From Wuchereria bancrofti (Eukaryota > Nematoda > Chromadorea > Rhabditida > Onchocercidae), in assembly GCA_005281725.1 (NCBI GenBank), contig SSBO01000001.1, positions 748,956-812,955 on the forward strand: a stretch of 64,000 bases of DNA, read 5' to 3'. The notes under the pieces were generated by a model. It ran no database searches and was not told the origin of the DNA. It saw nothing but the letters and a program-made list of their open reading frames with translations. The position numbers and the translations under genes are program-made. Below are positions 36,124-49,600 of the stretch, piece after piece. Position 1 is the stretch's first letter; every line of letters starts with the position of its first letter.

Positions 36124-39100
36124 TTATTCCCAAACAATAGTATAATCATACAAAACATTCTTGTCCAATGGTGACATCACTGTCGAAAAAACTGTGTTGC
36201 TGTAAAATATGGTATTTTAGTTTAAAGAATTTTTTTTTTTTCATTTAATCTTGATTAAATTTTAAACATGAAATATGATAATAAAATGAACCGTTAGATT
36301 TTTCATTTTTTGTCTTCAAAAAAAAAAAAACAAGAGATAAAAATAATTATATCATAGAAATCATTTTTAAATTTTACTTATCTCATCAATGATCATAATA
36401 TACTGTTAAAATAGTTATCACCATAAAAAAAAGTATAATCATTGTGAATAATTAAATCATTTTAAAGAATAATAAACTTAATTATTATTTGGTTAAAAAG
36501 AGAAAAAAAAAGAAAAAATCTATTTTATAACATAAATAGTAGGAAAAACTAAAAATTTTTTCATAACATGATTTTTTTTAAAAAAAAAGAGAAAAAAATC
36601 GCTTTTTCAGGAAAAGAAATATATCATTCAGTTTTTTTTTTTTTAAATAAAAAAACAAATTATCGTTTCTTTTTTTATTATCGAACAAAAATATGTTTTT
36701 TTTTTCTATTTCGGAAAAATCCTTTCTTCTTGTTATTAAGAAAAAAAAGGAAGAAAAAAAACTCACTTATTTTTAATTGGATGAAGCGAAAGAATTTGAA
36801 GCATTTCTCCATATGACAGAAAATGTTTGCCAATTTGTCGAAGGGCTTTTTCCGCTATTCTTCTACAAAAAAAAAAAAAGAAAAAAAGAAAAACTAACAA
36901 TTTTATTATTATTGTTATTTCTTGAAAAGTTTCAAATGTTACTCAAACTAAATGCATAATAGCACTTCATTTAATATTTACTTTGACTTTTCCTTCTTTT
37001 TTTTTTTTCAAATCTTTAAATGTAATTTATTATTTAGAACAAACCGACGTTTATCCTTATCGATTTTCCAATGATCAAAATTAGTTTCCACTAAAAACCA
37101 TCGATCACTTTGTGAATCAATACATTTTATATCTGCAGCTTTCCAACGATCTCTGAAAAAAAAATTTTTTTTTCAAAGGATGATAAAATTAAATGAATTG
37201 AAATAAAAAGAAAGAAAAAAAGAGTAAATGAAATATAATTTGAAATAAAATTAACATAAAATGATGAAACCTTGTTATGATGCAAGCTTGTCCTATTTTA
37301 GTACCAGCTATAATCAAATATGATGGAGCAATAAAATGTTCTTTCATTAGCATTTCACGTGCTTCTTCAAATGTACTTTTCTCTTCAAGTGCCTATTTCA
37401 TACAAGAATTGATGATATCATTGATTACATTTACAATATCTTATCAATTTCTTCTAATTTTTAACATTTAAATTTAAAAATTTAATCTTTTTAAATTGAT
37501 CGGAATTTCCTAAATTTCATGATATTATTATTTTAATACTTGCTAATAAATATTCAAACTTTATATATACCATTCGAACAGTAAATGTTAGTAGCTTTGT
37601 AAAATGCGTATAAAATTCCATTAAAATTGTATCAATGTAAGCTCCAGAATCTGTAGAAAAAAAGTTTTTTTTTTTTCAAAGATTTGTAAAATTTAAAAAT
37701 TGTAAAAAAAAAACTGATTGATAACTAAAGTAATACTAGAGAGTATAAAAAAATAAATAATAATTTAATTAATTAACTAACAGCGCTCATTAACACTGAT
37801 CGAGAATGAGCCATGCCTTTGTCCAGTATATATGCCGACACTTAATACAAAAGTTACCGCAGTATAAAGTACCTAAAATATATTTTCTACTTTTTTTCAA
37901 ACAATGAACACTTAGTCAATTTCAAAGGATTATTTATATTAAAATAATACTTTTAGATGAATTTTTTTTTTCTTGCAGTACTAAAAAGAAGAGTTTAAAA
38001 TTGGATTTAAAAAATAAAAATTTCACATAAATGTAGCCTTACATTTCCTCCTCTCGTAAAGTCAACAATAATTGTTAAATTTCGAAGAAGTGATGTCATT
38101 AAATAATCCAAATTTCTACCATGAATTATTCGACCTCTATAATCTTCTGCAACAATAGATGTACAACCAATATTTGCTAATATGCTGAAATATATTTTGT
38201 TTCAATTTACAATTTAACTTAATCGTATTTCATTAACGTAAAATAATGCAAAAGATTTTAGAGTAATTTAACAATTTTAAAGAATGAAAAAAAAAAACAC
38301 TTTGGAAAATCTAAAATTAAAAATTATTGTAATATTGAAATATATAATTAACAAATGTACACAATTAACACTGAACTGTTTACGATTAAAAGCGGAAATG
38401 TCATATAAAATGTTTATACCAACTATTTCACCAATACTAAGGCCACTTCGTTTTGCAATGCCTAAAAATAAATTGATAGTTTTCTTCATTTAATTGAAAT
38501 TATAAACAAATATTATTCATTGCTTAAGACAAATATGAACTGGCTTAATTAAATAAATCATAAAATTATTTTTGGTTAATTAATGCAAAATTTTTGCTTT
38601 AACTTAAAAAATTAATTCAAAAAAAAAAAGCACTCACAATTTTCAAATTGTAAAAGTTATTTGTTGAATTTTTTTTCTTGGTTTTACATAAATAAATGCT
38701 AATTTTATCACAACAATCTTATATTTATGCTTTAATTATAATAAGTACGAAATAAGAGAGAACCACGTATTTCTTCGGCATATTCTTTTGGGAAATTTCT
38801 GAGTAAAATATTTTCATCAATCCACCATACAATTGGACGTAGCAATTTTGGCACATAGTGGCTAAAATTGTATAAATTATTTAGAAATAAAAGAAAAAAA
38901 AGTTTCCTAATTTTTACTATTAACTGCTAAATTAGTTGATCAAAAGAAAGAAGAAAGTAATTATTGATTTAAATATGCTTTAATATTTTCCATTTGTAAA
39001 ATGTTCTAAATTTCATAAACTTTTATAGTAATTACTTGATTTCTTCAATAACTGCGGGAATAAATCTTTTATGATCATCGATAATTTTATCCCAACGATT

Positions 39101-39229
39101 TTCTGGAGCTAAATCCAAATTGATTTCATAACGTTGAGGAAGACGATCATCATAAGCCAAATTTACAGTACAAATTACAAAAGACCAAAAAGCAATGAAT
39201 ACTGATGTTATTGTTGATATGATAAGCAT
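36124..39229 (-). CDS. Acid ceramidase / N-acylethanolamine acid amidase family hydrolase
   Basis: Ten exons in transcript order: 39229-39036, 38861-38764, 38461-38384, 38176-38043, 37872-37782, 37650-37571, 37392-37271, 37152-37045, 36862-36767, 36199-36124; 358 residues, near human NAAA at about 359. An N-terminal hydrophobic signal (IISTITSVFIAFWSFVICTV) implies entry to the secretory/lysosomal route. The nucleophile is the Cys of GCTSIVAED (about Cys128), exposed in this family by autocleavage; HGRNLDY supplies the conserved Arg and Asp (about 144 and 147). Further family landmarks: FVLSVGIYTGQ, SVNER, STFEEAREML, APSYLIIAGT, ETNFDHW, DKRR and the ending NTVFSTVMSPLDKN. Role: Cys-dependent hydrolysis of ceramide or fatty acyl ethanolamides. 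Which substrate cannot be told. The exon 3/4 junction is uncertain: GTAAAC with acceptor TTAG (used here), or GTTCAG with TTTCAG, adding five residues. Confidence 0.92.
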
Positions 39230-40480
39230 ATTTTCTTTCAACTAATAACAAATTAATTGATTAAAAAAAAAAGCGAAAATTTTGTAAACATTAAAAATAC
39301 TGCGTCAATTGATTTGATCACTTTATTTTCAAATACTTTATCACAGTTTATCCTAATTTACAAGTAAAGTGAAAAGTTAGTGGAAAAACTTTTAATCATA
39401 TCAAATTCTATAAATGTATCATTTAAATTAGTGAAAATTTTTGAAAAAATATTATTTCGAACAAAATCTCATCTATTAATTATATATAAAAAATTTTTAC
39501 GAAAAACTTTTAACTAAGGAATTTTTTGTTGTTCAAAAATTGATGACGTCAATAAATGGTGTTGTTGGTTTGGTTGTTGGAGAATCGTTTAATCAATAGA
39601 TTTTTCTTACTGATACACAAAGGATCGCATTATCTCGTGACAATATTTAGATTAGAAAATTTGTAAAAGAAAGAAAAAATTGATTTTAATTCCGATTTTG
39701 AATTATCATTTTACTGCTACTATAATTAATACAATCGAAATTTCATTTTCTTAGTTTCACTATTACTTTCCGACATAACACTTTATCAATTACTTGAATT
39801 AAAAGTATGTTGAAAAATGAAACAAAACTTATTAACATTTTAACCATAACATTGTTTGCTAAATAATTAATTACTATATTTCTTATCCTAGAAAAAACTC
39901 TAACAATTTTCATATTTTTGAAATGAATTCTTTGATTATTTTGGAAATGCAAAAATACCAATGTATAATAAGAATTAAGCATAATAATGTATGTTATTTA
40001 TTAGAATCTCTACTGAATCAATTAGTAGTACAAATAAAATTTAGTTAAAAAAGAGATTAAAATTTAATTGGAAAAACGAGCAACAGGATTGATTTTCAAT
40101 TTACAACAATACTGACATTCATTTTTGATTAATAATTTATGTTTTTTCGCATTTTTAAACTTAACTTTTTATGGAACAAAAGAAAAAGACCAAAGATTTC
40201 TTTTAGATTTATTAAATGTTTTTGCCCAAAACAAAAACAAAAACAAGAAAAGAAAAAGCATGAAAAGAAAATGATGAAAAAAGAGAGAAAGAAAACAATG
40301 AATTTGCTTGTATGAACAGAAAGAAAAGGATTAAATAGAAAAACAATGTTATGATTAATTGAAAGCTTAATTAAGCAAAACTGGTCTTGAAGTGATAATT
40401 TGTTGATTGGTATTCTCGGTGGTTTTTTTTTTCTCCTGGAATCTTTTCCAGTAGAATTATAAGAGCGATGCAATAAGAGA
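39230..40480. promoter_or_regulatory. Divergent upstream region, ceramidase-like gene and golgin
   Basis: The two genes are transcribed away from each other, so both promoters should lie here. A possible leader acceptor (TTATTAG) lies just before the ceramidase start. Open frames seen here are AT-rich noise. Confidence 0.5.
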
Positions 40481-40574
40481 GTGAGTAAGTACTTGTTAGC
40501 AGGTAAGTAAGTGAGTAAGTACTTGCTAGTAAGTAAGTGAGTAAGTACTTGTTAGTAAGTAAGTAAGTACTTGC
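40481..40574. repeat. GTAAGT-rich minisatellite
   Basis: Tandem units of about 26 to 30 bp built on GAGTAAGTACTTGTTAGTAA with GTAAGTAAGT inserts. Ten overlapping copies of GTAAGT, a perfect 5' splice-site hexamer, fall on the + strand. It ends shortly before the TTTTTCAG acceptor and the golgin start. Confidence 0.9.
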
Positions 40575-40637
40575 CAAGTGGTGCATTTTTCAGGGATTAA
40601 ATTCAAGTTTGTCTCATTCAGAACAAAAGATGAGTGA

Positions 40638-43600
40638 ATGATGGGCTCTTGGCTGCGCAATATTCAGGGACAATTGTCAGAATTTGCATCTGAAGTACTA
40701 AATGAGGCTACGGAAGAGGTGACTGATCCGGAAAGTGAATTACAGGTATTCTAATAATTTCTGCTATATATATTAGCCGAAAAATCTATCTAATATTTTA
40801 TAATAATTTTTTTTAAAAAATATTTGTTTTTTTTTCTAGCAGTTTGTTTGTTTGTTTGTTAATTATTCCTATTGTTTGTTTATTATTTAATTGTTAATAT
40901 TACTGCTATTATTTATTATTAATAGGGAACCTATCGTACATTTTACAATAATTTTTAAGAACAATTGTAAAAAAATTATCTCAATCTGCACATCTCAATT
41001 TTTTGGTGAGATTAGCTTGTTCTTTAATTATTACTGTTATTTGAATTTTCATTATTTAATTGTTCATTTTATCACCATTTTATTATCATTATTGCTATTA
41101 TTATTTATCTATTTATTATTATCATCATTATTAATTATTATTATTATTGTTTTATTTATTTACTTATTATCATTATTTATTTTTTATTATTATTATTGCT
41201 GTTTTTTAAACAAGTCTTCTAGGTTTCAGTGCACATTTCAATTTTCTTTTAAGGTTACCAGAAAAAAACTGTTGGAAACAGAGAAAGAACTTAGTACTGA
41301 AAAAGAGAACGTGCAAAGGTTAAAAAAGAAAATTGGTAATCTCGAGGAAGAGCTTTATGCGAAAAATCTCGAATTAGATAATATAAATGGCAAATACATT
41401 AGTGTAATTGAAAGTCGCGACACTCAGATCCGTGCGTTACAGGTATAACTTTGCCGTAAAATGTAACACGTCATCACCGCTTTTTTATCAAATTTAATAT
41501 CATCCTCTTTTTTCAAGTTTCATTTGAATATTTTCGAATGCTATATTTTGATTTGGGACTTAACATTTCACTGATTGAGAGAACTTATCGTAAGGTTTTA
41601 TTTCTGAAGTAGCCGCTTTTACAATAACACTTTTAAGGTGTACATTTTGTAGCAGAAATTTCAATTTTATGGGGTTTTTCCTTTTTTCATGAAAAATTAA
41701 ATTGCAGGCAGAATTAGAACGAACACATCATGCAGTTCAAGAATCATTAAGTGATGGAGATGAGGACGGGTTTTTCCCAGCGAATAATGCTCGTGTTGCA
41801 CGCATGAGGGATGAAATCGATCAGCTTCGTAAGGAAGCCGCTCACTGGAAGCGTCTTGTTAATGAGCAGTCAGAAAAAAATGAAGCTCTGAAGGTTTCCT
41901 TGTTCAGTTTCTGAATTATTCTTGAATTTAGAGCTATGATTTAATTATTAATGATAAACTGTTGCATTATTACGTATTGATAGGGACGGATTTCTATTCT
42001 GGTATCTTCTCTTTGCTATTTTATATGACAAGTTAAGAAAATTACTTGAGGTTCTTATCTTTATAGGTATCAGAATTGGAACATATTTTGGCTGAACAAA
42101 AAACGAAGTTTGAAAATGAAGTTGCGGCATTAATTATGGCTCATAACGAAACGGTTGCTGAGCTGAAGTCTCTGAATCAAGAAAACAGGGTTAGTTATAC
42201 TTAGAAGTCGTTTTATCCTGAATATTTAGTTTATAATCAATGTTATTTAATCAACTGGATATTGTTTTGACCATTTCGATGTTATTGTGATACGACTGGC
42301 TCAGTCGATTTATTGTATTCTGACTTTATTGTTATATGATATTTTAAAATTGGTTATATTTGTCAGTCTAACTATTCATATGCAAATTTATAAATCGGAA
42401 TGCCAAACGTTTTCTTCAAACGCTACTGCATCAGTCAAGCAAGCTGAAATTTATCGTTTTTGGTTAAGTAATGGAAATTTTGTAAGGAAATTAAAAAATA
42501 TATATAAGAAAATTTTAAAAAAGAAAATTTTTTTTTTAAATTCGTCCTTTATAGAAGGCATAATTAGACAATGATAACTTTATATAATCAAAAACATTTG
42601 AATTTGTTATTTTTAAAGCAAATACTGAATTTGCAATAAAGTTCTAGAATCCCAATAAAAAAGCAGAAAGTTCCGAATGCTACACTGAACAATATATTTC
42701 GGAGAATGATACCTGGAAAGAACAAATACATTTGTTGACAGAAGAACGAGATCTATTGTTGGCAAAAGTGAGATTTTCAGTGGTTTGATATTTTTAATTC
42801 ATTTTTATTGGACAATCATTCACCAGTGTTGATTCTTTGAATTTCGAAGCACTTCACAAGGTTTTCGCGAATCTCTTCGATGAATTACTAGTGGTTATGT
42901 TGCCTTTGTTTGTTAAATCAAGAAGAAATGAAAGCAAGCTGCAGATCAAGTCCATTGAAGAAGAAAATGAAATGCAAGAGGATGAGGTAGACAAGTTGAC
43001 ATTTCAAGCAGTTGATAAGGTGCTTAGTGAACGGTTAAATGAACTGAAACAACAACGTGAAGATTTGGAGAAGCAATTGCACGAAGCGCAGAGAGAAATT
43101 ACTGAAAAAAGGTTAGTATTTTTGTTGGTTAGGTACATCAGTAAAAACGAATGAATTTGTTACGAATGATATAATGTTAAACCTTATTTCACATTTTAAT
43201 GCCCTATAATTCTCTTCCATTAAAAGAATTTTGCTAGATAGTTAATATAATTATTATTGAGAGAGTGTTGTATTGGAGCATTTTATAGTCAAGTTTTTTA
43301 CTGCAATTGATTTCTGATATTTAACATTGCAATTTTATGAAAATAGTTCACTAATTTCATAATCTCTTTTTATAGTTCTTATATTTCTCAGTTACAAACT
43401 GAAGTGAGAGAAGTGCACCATCTCGTTGATACGCAGCGTGAAAAGTTTGAAAATGAAATTAGTGGCGAAAGAGAACAGAGCAGGTAAAATTAAACTTACA
43501 AATTAGGATGACATTATGTAGTTCAACAAATTGCATAATGTTCTACTAATGTAATTTTTTTAGAGAAAAAATTGAAGAATTACAAAGTGAAGTGGCGAAT

Positions 43601-46600
43601 TTACAATTACTGTTGAATTCTCATGAGGAAAACAAAAACAGTGAGGAATCAAAGATGGCAGAAACCACTGAAAAGCTCGGCGAAGAGATGGAGCGACAAC
43701 GAACCGAAGTTTCGGAGAGCACATCAAAAGATCAAACAGAATTAGATCGAGAATTAGAAAACCTCAGGTTGATTGCTGTGAAAATTTTTTGGTCTACAAG
43801 TACATTCTTTTTTTATAGTTTTGGTTGACGAGGTCTGCTTTTGAATCATCAACATTAAAATCACATTTTTTTTAGTGAAAAAGGGGTACCATTTCAGGCG
43901 AGAGAATATGGAACTTGCAGCAGCTTATAATGATTTGAATGAAGACTTTGAAAATCACAAAGCAAAACATGGTTCTGTCGTTAGTTCAAATCGGGATTTG
44001 ACTGCTCGTATCGGTTTGTTCTGATTTCCTTCTATAATTTTCTTTAATCCACTTAAGATTCAAAGTTACAAGACTACTTCGTACTAACGAATTAAATTTT
44101 TTAAAAACTCCTTGAATTCCTTTCTGTTTATATCCAGTTTTAATATTAATGCATAAACAGATTCATTTTCCAAAACTTACGAGCTGTATGGCGAGATACG
44201 TTCTTTGAATTATAGATTGGATCCAGTTAGATCGTATTATTGTTAGGTTAGTGAGTAGATTAGAACATGATTTATTATCTGACCTAGGAACAAGATGATT
44301 TAACTAGATTTAATCTATAATACAAATCTAAATGTGTTAACAGATCTGATTATATAAAACTTAGCGGATCCGCTTATTTAATTTATATGCGATGTGTGGA
44401 CCTATGATGGCATCTTTTAGGATTAAGGCAGACATCCTGAGGCTTGAATATAATGTATTAACATACTGCATTTTCTGAAATTTTCGAACTTCATCTAGAT
44501 TTCAAATTTATACAGATTCCTTGAGAGCGAGTCTCATTGAATATGAAGAGCGTTACGAGATGTGCAAAAATGAAAATGCTGAGACTATTCGGCAGCTTCA
44601 AAGACTTTCGAATGATTTTGAACGATTACGTTTATCATTTGAAAGTCCAAAGACAAAAAATACTTCGGGTACTATGGTATGTTGATTTTTACTTATAGTT
44701 TATCAAAACTTGTTGAAGATGCTTCTATCGATACCACTCAATTTCAGTTAGTTTTCAACTAGTAAAAAAACTTCATTACTCTTATCATTGTTGATTTAAA
44801 ATTTCATTTCGATCTTGTTTCAGTTTCGGCTTGCTTTTTGCATGGTAATTTCCAGTTCTCAAGAATTTTTGTTTGAAAATCCTGGTTTATCTTTGCTTAG
44901 ATGCTATTACCGATAACTAATTCACTGGACCCTTTGTGAAATAATTCAGGATGAAGTTGAAAGACTTCGTACAGAACTGGATACCTCGAAAGATGATGGC
45001 GAAAAGTTACGCACTGACGTCGAACGCTTTCGTTCGGCTATCGCTGTTATTGATAAAGAGCTAAACAGATTAAGGTAACCTGATTTATCGTATTCTACTT
45101 TCTCCAGTGATTTGATTTCGTTATTTTTAACATTTCTTTTTTTGCTACCCGCAATTACTCTTTGAAATTTTTACAGGGAATCAAACGACAAATTAGTCCA
45201 AGACAATAAAGCAATGGGCGCTAGTCTAGATAAATTTTCTGAAATTCGAGATATGCTAGAAAACAGTAACAGTGAATTAAAAGATCTCCGAGAGAAATTC
45301 ACCCAGCTTCAAAACGAGCATGAATTGAAGGTTCCTATTAAGAATATATTATTATAATAATTTAAATATAAATTAGGTTTATGAAATTGTCTGTTGTTGT
45401 TGCGTATTTCTTTAATTACAGAATATTTTAAAAAAGAATTTTTCTTGGGAAAATAATATCTTCAGGAAAAACAATGGCGAGAACAGCAGTTAGAATTATG
45501 CGAAGCGCGCGATGATGCCAAACGTCGACTGGAGGCATGCCAGCGGGAAACAACAATGCAGCAGTCACGTTCGTCTGATATTGCTTTATCTGCCGAAATT
45601 GTTGAATTAAAAAATGACGAAGGCAAAGTTACAACAAGTAGCGAAGGCACTGTGGATTCAAATAACGGATGGGAAAAGGTGTCTGTTTTTATTCTGGATT
45701 CTTTGATTATTTTTAACCTAATTTAGTTGCCCTATACATTCCCGACAAAGTTTTTATCAAAAAAGAGTCATTTGATCCATGATTTTATTTGACATTAATT
45801 AGTGTTTGTGCAAAGCACTTTTTGAAGAAACAAAATCGAATTACAGGAATTGTCGATTACGTCTTTCACTCGTTTTTTGACAGTAAAAAAATCTTACCGG
45901 TTTAATGAAATTCTGTGCTGTTGTGTATCTGATACCTTTTATTAAGTAGAATTTTAAGATTGTTTAAAGTGATATATCATTGAATGACTAAGTGAATAAG
46001 GATGAACTTTTGATATAAAAAGTATGAGGAATAAAAAACGACATGAATTTTAATCGTGCGTGTTAGATGGCAGATTGGGATGCGATAGCGTCAACAAATG
46101 GATCATCGTTAGCAAATGGTTCAAATAATTGTGCAATTGTGAATGAATTACGTGAAGCTCTGGCAGTTGTGACGGAAAAAACAGAAGAATGTGAGGAATT
46201 GCGCCGACAAAAACATGAGCTCGATAAAGAAGTTGGTTCTATTAGTTGTGGAAAAAGATTCATGGCTTTTTTAAGAGGAATCCATTTGACAAATTAGGTT
46301 TTTTAAGTCATTTTAAATTAAAATTGCTAATGATCTTATTTAAACTTTGTTCTATTTACGTGCAAAATGGAATTTTATAGCTGGATCTACGGCAAACACG
46401 TATCGATGAATTAATGGTACAGCTGGATGTTCTACAATCTCAGCAACATACACATGCAGAAACTTTTGCTCAGCTTCGTAGTTGGGTTTGTTTTTATCCT
46501 TTTTTAAATCTTAAAGTCCACATATAATAAGAATTAAATGTTATTTAGGTTCATTTTAGGCAAATGAACTAGAACGGGACAAACTAGAGTTGGAACAAAG

Positions 46601-49600
46601 TCTTGTTCACACAAAAGAAAAATTAGACGAGGTGCAAAAGCAGTTAGATGCAGTTAAGGTGAGTGAAGAAAATATAATGGCATTGTGTAGATTTTTAATA
46701 GTCAGGTTTGTTTTGAAACTATATCCAAGTTCCATTCTTAGATTCCTTTAAAAGTTTCACCTTCCCTGTCTTGTAAATATGATTGATGGTGCTGCAGTTT
46801 GGCTTTTATATTAATAAAATTTTCAGTAATGATTAAAACAAATTCTTAATTTCTTAAGGAAGAAGAATTAGTAAATGCCAAGCAAGTCGATTTGGTACAA
46901 CAAACAGTAAATGAATATGAACAGAAAATGAGAAATCAGGATGCCATCCATGAAGAGGCTTTACGTAATACTAAAGCAGAACACAGAAATGACCTCGAGG
47001 AAATGGAGAATAAAGTAAGGACATAATTTTCGCTTTATCTTTATAGTAATTGTGTTGTTCATTAATTTGCTTAATAAATTAATTGTATTGTTCCTAATAG
47101 TAATGAAATTTATATTACATAAAATTGTTCTGTGACTACATAATTAGTGATCTGATTACCTTGTTTCAGTTGAAAGCAGCTCAAGATGAGATAAAGCAGC
47201 TGCAGCAACAAAACAAAGCTGAAGAAAAATGCGAGCCTGTTAGTTTACACACCATTCAAAAGTTCGAATATATCTGTTATGTATATTTGATGATGTTTAA
47301 CAATTCCAGGAAGCCGAAGAAAAGTTTTTGCATTTGAAGACAGAGTTGATGGAAGCAGTTCAAAAGCGAAATGAGTTAGAGAAAGCAAACAGTGAACTGC
47401 AGCATAAACTGGATGAGGTTTTTTTAACAAAATATTTTTAAGTATTCTGTATTCATGATATATTAGATTCTCATGACTTACTACCTTGCACTAGTGCTGT
47501 ATCTTTAGAAATACGTGCTTATAATTGAATTGTTATTTATTCTGTTGCTGGATAACACTTATCATGAATCAACTTTTTTTATTTACTTTAATGGAAGCAA
47601 TTTTTTTTAAGTAAATTTATTGGAAAAGCAAGAGGAAAAAGTTTTCTGTTCAAACTTCGAATTTTCATTTGCTTTCCAATTTTTGTTACGGTTACCTTTG
47701 CACTTTTTTCAGACATCGGTACAAGTAACAGAAGCTGAAAAACTTCGAATTGAATTAATTGCACTCGTAGAACAGAAGCATACCGAAAGTGTTAAATACC
47801 ATACACAGTTGCAAACGGCACTGGCTGAAAAAAAAAATCAAAGCGCCACTTTTGCAACATATACCGATAATTTATCTATCTTGAAGCACGAATTGAAAAA
47901 GTGCGGTTGATTCAAAAGAAGAATTTTGCAGTGCAGTTATATTCATTATCATTATTAATGAAGTTTTCCGAAAACTTTTTTCGGTTTATTCTTTGTTGAT
48001 TTCTTTCTTTTTAATTTTGGTAATTTTAAGTTGCATGGAGACACGAGACAAAGCGTTAAGAGAATGTGAACGATTACGTGATCATTTACTGGTTATGGAA
48101 GAAACATCAACTAAGGAAGCCCTAGCTGGAGAGGAACGGGAAACTGAATTGAGACAACGAATCAGAATACTTGAACAAAAAACAGAAGAATCAGCAGATA
48201 ATGTTATAGAGTCTGCTAATGCATATGAGGTAACTTCTATCTCTGTCAATTAATTCTACGAATGCGACACTAAAAATTAGATTGGTGTAATTTCGTTTTT
48301 TATTGAAAATAACGTTTTTTGATTCAACAACGGAAGCAGAAAGTGCAAAAATTTAAATTTTCAAAAAATATAGTGTGGCATAGCAGGCAGAGCTTTATAT
48401 TTTCATTTTAAAAACGATGACTTCTCTGTGCAGTTGTCTGCGTAGTCTTTTCTTCAGAGAAAGTGACCGAAAGCTTTCGTTACAAGAGGTTTTGTGTGAT
48501 TTTTAGTTAACAAATTTGTATTCTTTTATATATATATATATTGCAAGATTTTACAGCGACAAATTGCCGAACTGACTGATGAGTTGGATTTGATGAAGAA
48601 TGAGAAAATATCCATCGTCGATAGGTTACGAGAGCGCGAGAAAACATTAGCTGATACGAAAGTGGCACTTTCAAATTTACAAAATGTTTTGCGTGATATC
48701 GGTATAGATCATGAAGCGCAGGTGTTGCAATACGAAAATGCTATTGCTGAATTGAAAAAAAGTATGGAGGTATGTATTTTCTTGCTGAATAAAAATCTCT
48801 AGTTTTTTTTTTCCTCTGTTCCGGTATTTTTCAATAGTACATCTGTATTGTTTCTTGCAATGTTTACTTTTATAAAGTTTCCTTTGGGAAGCAAATATTT
48901 TCTTTTCTGTTAAATATTTCATTTTTTCAATTGGTTTTATTTTAGAATTTAAATCTGGAGATAGTTCAATTTAAACAGACACAGGAAACCATTGAAGCCG
49001 AAAAACAATTGTTGGAAAATAGAACTATGCATCTCAAAGAAGAAATTACTAAAAAAAATGCGGTATGTTGGATTGAAACTATTGCATTAAAATTCAGCAA
49101 AAATTTGGACCTCTGTTATGCTAAAATGCTCCTTTATTTTCTTTGCTCAAAGAATAGTTTGGCTTGTTTATGAATTGATCTATGCACATTCTTTCAGATT
49201 TAGCTATTATCTTTTTGTAGATGATTGAAGAACTTGAAGCAAGTCTTGAAGAGCACGCGCAATTAGCAGTAGCCTCAGTATCATCATATACTATTGATGA
49301 TCAAGTGCTTCGTCAACTGTTTCTGTCTTATTTTACTGCTGATAAAGACAAACAACCAGAAATTGCTGTCTTATTAGCTTCTGTTCTAGGTTATTCGCAA
49401 GAGGTAATTTTTCGAAATACTTTAGCTATCTAGTCCTATCTGGATATTAAAGGGGGATATGTTGGCAATTTTAACTTTGACTGATGAAAAAGCGACTAGA
49501 ATGAGAAATATGATCAGTGGACTATTTTTTTTTTTTTGGAAGTCCGATTCTTACTGTTTTGACTTTTTTGTTATATTTTTTGACTTTTTTTTCTTTTGTT

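Noticed and set aside
36568..36816. Plus-strand Phe/Lys-rich frame
   Set aside because: It is antisense to ceramidase-like exon 9 and homopolymer intron.
40371..40586. Minus-strand Leu/Thr/Tyr-rich frame
   Set aside because: It is the complement of the GTAAGT repeat.
40891..41253. Hydrophobic open frame running into golgin exon 2
   Set aside because: It is intron made of ATT/TTA repeats; the coiled coil begins at 41254.
42287..42574. 95-codon frame between golgin exons 4 and 5
   Set aside because: No coiled-coil character and no splice sites that keep frame with the neighbours.
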